DNA of 64,000 nt, taken from the NCBI GenBank assembly GCA_963769905.1, contig CAVYNG010000001.1:806001-870000 (forward strand), read 5' to 3'. The notes under the pieces are model-generated. The model worked only from the letters and a program-made list of their open reading frames with translations. It had not been told where the DNA came from and searched no databases. A program made the translations under genes and the position numbers. The stretch comes from Bog-756 sp963769905 (GTDB lineage: Bacteria > Actinomycetota > Acidimicrobiia > Acidimicrobiales > RAAP-2). Shown piece after piece: positions 60,965 to 64,000 of this stretch (its first letter is position 1; each line of letters begins with the position of its first letter).

Positions 60965-61604
60965 AGGCCGAACGGATCTGAGTGATCTGACGAACTCGGA
61001 GTTCTCCGAGCTGGCGTCTTCCGATCGCATTGCAGCCGTTGCTGACGCGCTCGAGCAAAACGGTATCCGAGCCTTTGTTGTGGGACGCGGAGACGAAGCG
61101 AAGAATCTTGTGGAGTCCCTGCTCGAAGATGGAGCGGAAGTCTTCAACAACACGTCTCGAACACTGGAGACGATCGGGGTTGCCGATGCGATCGAGCGAA
61201 GCGGCAGGTACGAGCCTCTTCGTCTGCGGCTCTACCAGATGGATCGAGAGATGCAGGCTCGTGAGATGCGGCTTGTCGCCGCCTCACCCGAGTTCGTCGT
61301 CGGCAGTGTTCATGCGGTGACTGAAGCTGGTTCACTACTCATTGCGTCGGCGAGTGGGAGTCAGCTGGGACCGATCGTGTCGGGGGCGGGACACGTCATC
61401 CTGGTAATCGGAGGCCAAAAGATTGTCACCGACACCGAGGCGGGGATGCGACGGATCTACGAGTATTCCTTCCCGCTCGAAGACGAACGCGCTCGCCGGG
61501 TCTTAGGCGTACCGAGTGGAGTGAACAACGTCCTGATCATCAATCGAGTGACCACGCCCGGCCGGATCACGGCGATCTTGGTGAATGAGGCGCTTGGGTT
61601 CTGA
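60957..61604 (+). CDS. LUD-domain (LutC/YkgG-like) protein
   Basis: A 215-residue protein with the LUD fold: FVVGRGDEAKNLVESLLEDG followed by AEVFNNTSRTLETIG, and SVHAVTEAGSLLIASASGSQ followed by LGPIVSGAGHVILVIG. LUD proteins take part in lactate oxidation with LutA/LutB iron-sulfur proteins, but here neither partner is nearby. GTG 60957 has GGAGGTGGGGG upstream and overlaps the flavoprotein stop by 8 nt. Their tight coupling suggests one oxidation system of unknown substrate. Confidence 0.85.
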   Translation: MSEGRTDLSDLTNSEFSELASSDRIAAVADALEQNGIRAFVVGRGDEAKNLVESLLEDGAEVFNNTSRTLETIGVADAIERSGRYEPLRLRLYQMDREMQAREMRLVAASPEFVVGSVHAVTEAGSLLIASASGSQLGPIVSGAGHVILVIGGQKIVTDTEAGMRRIYEYSFPLEDERARRVLGVPSGVNNVLIINRVTTPGRITAILVNEALGF

Positions 61605-61693
61605 TCGCAACACCTTGTGGCTTCGACCGGGGAAAGCGGTCGCCTCTCCGGGTCTGATCAGGTCACCGCGCGAGGCTCTCGGTGCCCATGGGT

Positions 61694-62338
61694 TCAGGAT
61701 GAAGTCGACGCCGTCACAGCGGGCATGTCGACCGGCGCGAGGTGGGTGGCCAGCAGATGGTCGGCTGCCCTCTCCTGAGCGAGGGCGCCCCGGCGATCGT
61801 TGGCGAGCTGCGCTTCCTGCTTGCTGAGGTCCTGCCGTGCTGTGGTGTCGTTCGAGTTGGACATCAGCGTCTGCACGTCCTCGATCGCCCGCAGCGCGTC
61901 AGACGTCGTCCACAACGTCGCGATCCCGACCATCTGGCCCAGGTGCTTGCCGGCCGGCGTGCCGGGGACGTCGATGTTGGCCAGGTCGTAGATGCCCTCG
62001 CTCGTGAACGAGCACGCGCTCTGGTCGTCGCTGAGCAATCCGGGCGTGGGCGCGCGGTCGGCAGCCGTGAGCTGGTGCGCCGCCTGGAGGTTCCAGATGC
62101 CGATCGCCTGGTTGAGGGCGAAGGCGCAGGGGGCCAGGTCTGAGTTCACCTCGGTCATCACGCTCCCGCCGGCAGCGATGTCGTCGGCGCGCGAGCTACT
62201 GGTCGGCAGATCGGTCAGCACGGTGATCAGCAGGATCACGACGGCGACGGCCGCGATCGCGAGGCCCCGACGGCGCCGCCAGATCGGGGCCGTGGAGGAC
62301 GGCGGAGCGGTCCGCTCGGCGAGGGTTGCGTCGGTCAT
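61694..62338 (-). CDS. Membrane-anchored hypothetical protein, 214 aa
   Basis: A basic N-terminus, one hydrophobic helix (GLAIAAVAVVILLITVLTDL) and a mostly helical outer domain with cysteines in LAPCAFALNQ and QSACSFTSEG that may form a disulfide. ATG 62338 overlaps the SCO1 gene stop by 4 nt (ATGA), so it is the last gene of the right-edge operon. Its function is unknown; the context suggests a role in assembling or supporting the respiratory chain. Confidence 0.75.
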   Translation of the reverse strand: MTDATLAERTAPPSSTAPIWRRRRGLAIAAVAVVILLITVLTDLPTSSSRADDIAAGGSVMTEVNSDLAPCAFALNQAIGIWNLQAAHQLTAADRAPTPGLLSDDQSACSFTSEGIYDLANIDVPGTPAGKHLGQMVGIATLWTTSDALRAIEDVQTLMSNSNDTTARQDLSKQEAQLANDRRGALAQERAADHLLATHLAPVDMPAVTASTSS

Positions 62339-63243
62339 TGCCCGATCAGTTGCTGGGCATAGGCAGCGATCCCTTGACCCCAGCGGTCGATGTTGGCGGC
62401 CGGCAGACTGAACGACCCGGTGGAACTCTCGTTCGCGAAGGGTGTGGCCCGGTAGCGCAGGAAGCCCTGTGGGTCGATGAAGTCGAGGAGGTCGTTGTGG
62501 GCCTCGAGTCCCGTCTTCGTAGCGACCGTGACCGACACCCCGTAGTCCTTCCAGACGCCATCCAGGGTGGCAAGTGGTCCGGTCAGCATGCTCCAGTTGG
62601 AGAGAGCCGCCAACCCGGTGTTCCGAAGGACTGGATCCTCGGCGCTCTGGGCGATGGCAGTCGGATCGGTGTTGATCGAGAGGAACTCGACGTCGGCGGC
62701 CTGGGCGCCGAGGTCGCGGTCGGCCTGCTCGATCTCCTGCGCCATCACCGGGCAGATGTCGTCACACCTCGAGTTGAAGAAGGTGAGAACGACGACCCGC
62801 GGAGGTTGCAGCGGTACGGAGATCGGCTGCGCGCTCTGGTCGGTCAGGCTGAAGGCGGGCGCCGGAGCGGGAGTCGGGGTGCTGAGGCCCATGAAGGCCG
62901 GAAGGGGCGAGGCGAGCGACTCCGGAGATCCGACAGGGGTGGGTGCGGGCACCGCGGTGGGTCTCGAGGCAGACGCCACGGTCGGGGGTGTCGTCGTCGG
63001 GGTCGGGTTGTAACCGGCCGCCGACAAGAGGTGCTCGCCGATCAACCCGCCGACGGTGAGGAAAAGGGCTCCTCCGAGGACCCACCAGACGAACGCAGGC
63101 GGGATGCCCGGCGCCCCCCGGTTCAGTGCCGCCGCGCGGTCGACCCTCCTCGACGCTTCCGATGTCTGGTCTGGTTCCCCCCGCTCCTCGGTATCCGCCG
63201 ACGGTGAGTGCTGCTCGACCGAGGAGCCGTCGGCCCGGCTCAT
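62335..63243 (-). CDS. SCO1/SenC-family copper chaperone, membrane-anchored
   Basis: A 302-residue protein: acidic cytoplasmic N-terminus, one membrane helix (FVWWVLGGALFLTVGGLIG, residues 51-69), a Pro/Thr-rich linker, then a thioredoxin-like SCO domain with the copper cysteines in FFNSRCDDICPVM (C160, C164) and the distal histidine in LEAHNDLLDF. SCO proteins deliver copper to cytochrome c oxidase. It overlaps TlpA upstream and the small membrane protein downstream by 4 nt each. Confidence 0.9.
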   Translation of the reverse strand: MSRADGSSVEQHSPSADTEERGEPDQTSEASRRVDRAAALNRGAPGIPPAFVWWVLGGALFLTVGGLIGEHLLSAAGYNPTPTTTPPTVASASRPTAVPAPTPVGSPESLASPLPAFMGLSTPTPAPAPAFSLTDQSAQPISVPLQPPRVVVLTFFNSRCDDICPVMAQEIEQADRDLGAQAADVEFLSINTDPTAIAQSAEDPVLRNTGLAALSNWSMLTGPLATLDGVWKDYGVSVTVATKTGLEAHNDLLDFIDPQGFLRYRATPFANESSTGSFSLPAANIDRWGQGIAAYAQQLIGQ

Positions 63244-63944
63244 CGCTGTTCCTCGAGCCGTGCGACCCATCGCCGGAGCGAGCCAACCGTTTGCGGTCCG
63301 GCCGCGGTGCCCACCACCCTGCCCTCCGCGTTCAAGAAGTAGGTGACGGGGAGCGCGTCCACGAGGTACGCCGAGGCCACCTTCGCGTCGTTGTCCAGCC
63401 CCACCGGGTAGGTCGCTCTCGCTTCGGCGAGCAATCGGACGGCGGTCGACTCCGAGCTCTCGTTGGCATCGATGCCGGCGAAGGCCACCTTGCCCCGGGC
63501 GGCCTGGGCTTCGCTCGCCACCGCGTCCAACTCGGCGCGGCAGTGGGGGCACCACGAGGCGAAGAAGTTCACCACGACCGGCCTCCCGCGGAAGGACGAG
63601 AGGCTCACGGGGAGGCCGCCGTTCAAGGCGGGCAAGGTGAAGGGTGGGGCAAGAGTGCCTCTCGCGAGCAGGGTGGGGGGCCTCGATGCCAGGGCGGCGC
63701 TGCTCGGGCTCGGAGTACCGGCCGGGCCTTGCACCACGACGAAGACCACGAAGCCGACGAGGCACGCGCCGGCCACTGCCGCCACCCACTTGAAGAGCCG
63801 GTCCCCCGGGCGCCTCGGACCGCGTGCGTGCCCGACCCGACCGCCGGTCTCTAGCCGTGTTGCGCCTTTCGCCTCCGCATCGCCCGTACCCGCGCACCGG
63901 TCGCTCTCTTCGATCGGACGGGTTGTGCCGTGGACGGGCGTCAC
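63240..63944 (-). CDS. TlpA/ResA-type thiol-disulfide oxidoreductase, membrane-anchored
   Basis: A 234-residue protein with a cytoplasmic leader, one hydrophobic helix (VAAVAGACLVGFVVFVVV), and a thioredoxin fold with the active site FFASWCPHCRAEL and a cis-Pro region DALPVTYFLN. Such proteins reduce apocytochrome c or SCO cysteines outside the membrane. The second of two adjacent GTG codons (63944) is chosen because it gives the canonical GTGA 4-nt overlap with the upstream gene. It is cotranscribed with SCO1. Confidence 0.9.
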   Translation of the reverse strand: MTPVHGTTRPIEESDRCAGTGDAEAKGATRLETGGRVGHARGPRRPGDRLFKWVAAVAGACLVGFVVFVVVQGPAGTPSPSSAALASRPPTLLARGTLAPPFTLPALNGGLPVSLSSFRGRPVVVNFFASWCPHCRAELDAVASEAQAARGKVAFAGIDANESSESTAVRLLAEARATYPVGLDNDAKVASAYLVDALPVTYFLNAEGRVVGTAAGPQTVGSLRRWVARLEEQR

Positions 63945-64000
63945 CACTCGGCCTGCCTGTCCGCGGGGGCGATCTCTTCTTGCAGGCGCTTGCGGGCGGC
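63941..64000 (-). CDS. C-terminal end of an upstream gene (cut by window edge)
   Basis: Nineteen residues (ending ARKRLQEEIAPADRQAEW) and a TGA that overlaps the TlpA start by 4 nt. The basic, helical tail would suit a small membrane protein such as a cytochrome c maturation factor, but the fragment is too short to identify. Confidence 0.5.
   Translation of the reverse strand, partial: AARKRLQEEIAPADRQAEW

Overview
The window is about 64 kb of high-GC actinobacterial chromosome. An lsr2 gene and an S-(hydroxymethyl)mycothiol dehydrogenase place it in the Actinomycetota. Three large secreted proteins carry the tandem 'GYWLVASDGGIFAFGDA'-type repeat that I associate with the class Acidimicrobiia, so an uncultured or poorly studied member of that class is the best guess; the genus cannot be read from the sequence. 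I see no rRNA, tRNA, CRISPR array, insertion sequence, prophage or replication origin. Genes are densely packed, many adjacent same-strand genes overlap by 4 or 8 nt, and GTG starts are common.

Layout. 0-11.4 kb is mostly minus strand: the end of a membrane desaturase, a large cyclase/ATPase/TPR regulator, a ferritin-like di-iron protein, a patatin lipase, a glutaminase-like protein, a metallo-beta-lactamase-fold hydrolase, a sulfotransferase and an MFS exporter. A GH38 alpha-mannosidase diverges from the exporter. 14-17 kb holds a kelch/NHL surface protein, apparently frame-broken, and a lipoprotein. 17.2-21 kb is a complete ferric-iron-type ABC importer in the order permease, ATPase, binding protein. 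21-28 kb is a mixed housekeeping block (hydroxyacid dehydrogenase, SnoaL-like, SHOCT, GNAT, Gfo/Idh/MocA, HSL-type esterase, a second cyclase fused to a degenerate alpha/beta-hydrolase). 28-36 kb contains a bactofilin-like secreted protein, a broken small gene beside a cupin, the mycothiol formaldehyde dehydrogenase and a 1,201-residue secreted propeller protein, followed by a methyltransferase relic.

37-46 kb holds a lone glycosyltransferase, a nitrobindin-like protein, an apparently circularly permuted alkaline-phosphatase-superfamily enzyme, a broken Cys-less DksA-like gene, and a TetR gene divergent from an ATC-hydrolase-like gene across a perfect palindrome. 46-55 kb holds a DUF480 protein, two more repeat-propeller proteins, an msrB-msrA pair, a cold-shock gene, lsr2, an aquaporin and a lipoprotein SurE. 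55-64 kb holds an orphan Liv-type binding protein, a MarR gene with two matching 20-bp operator candidates in front of an NAD-epimerase, a thioredoxin-reductase-like/LUD overlapping pair, and at the right edge a TlpA-SCO1-membrane protein operon that looks like respiratory-chain assembly.

Cross-cutting points: (i) four genes are interrupted by single frame changes, so either the assembly carries small indels or there has been local gene decay; (ii) three redox or zinc proteins have lost the expected cysteine pairs; (iii) the repeat-propeller family is attached to three different partner domains; (iv) two Liv-type binding proteins occur with no permease or ATPase nearby.
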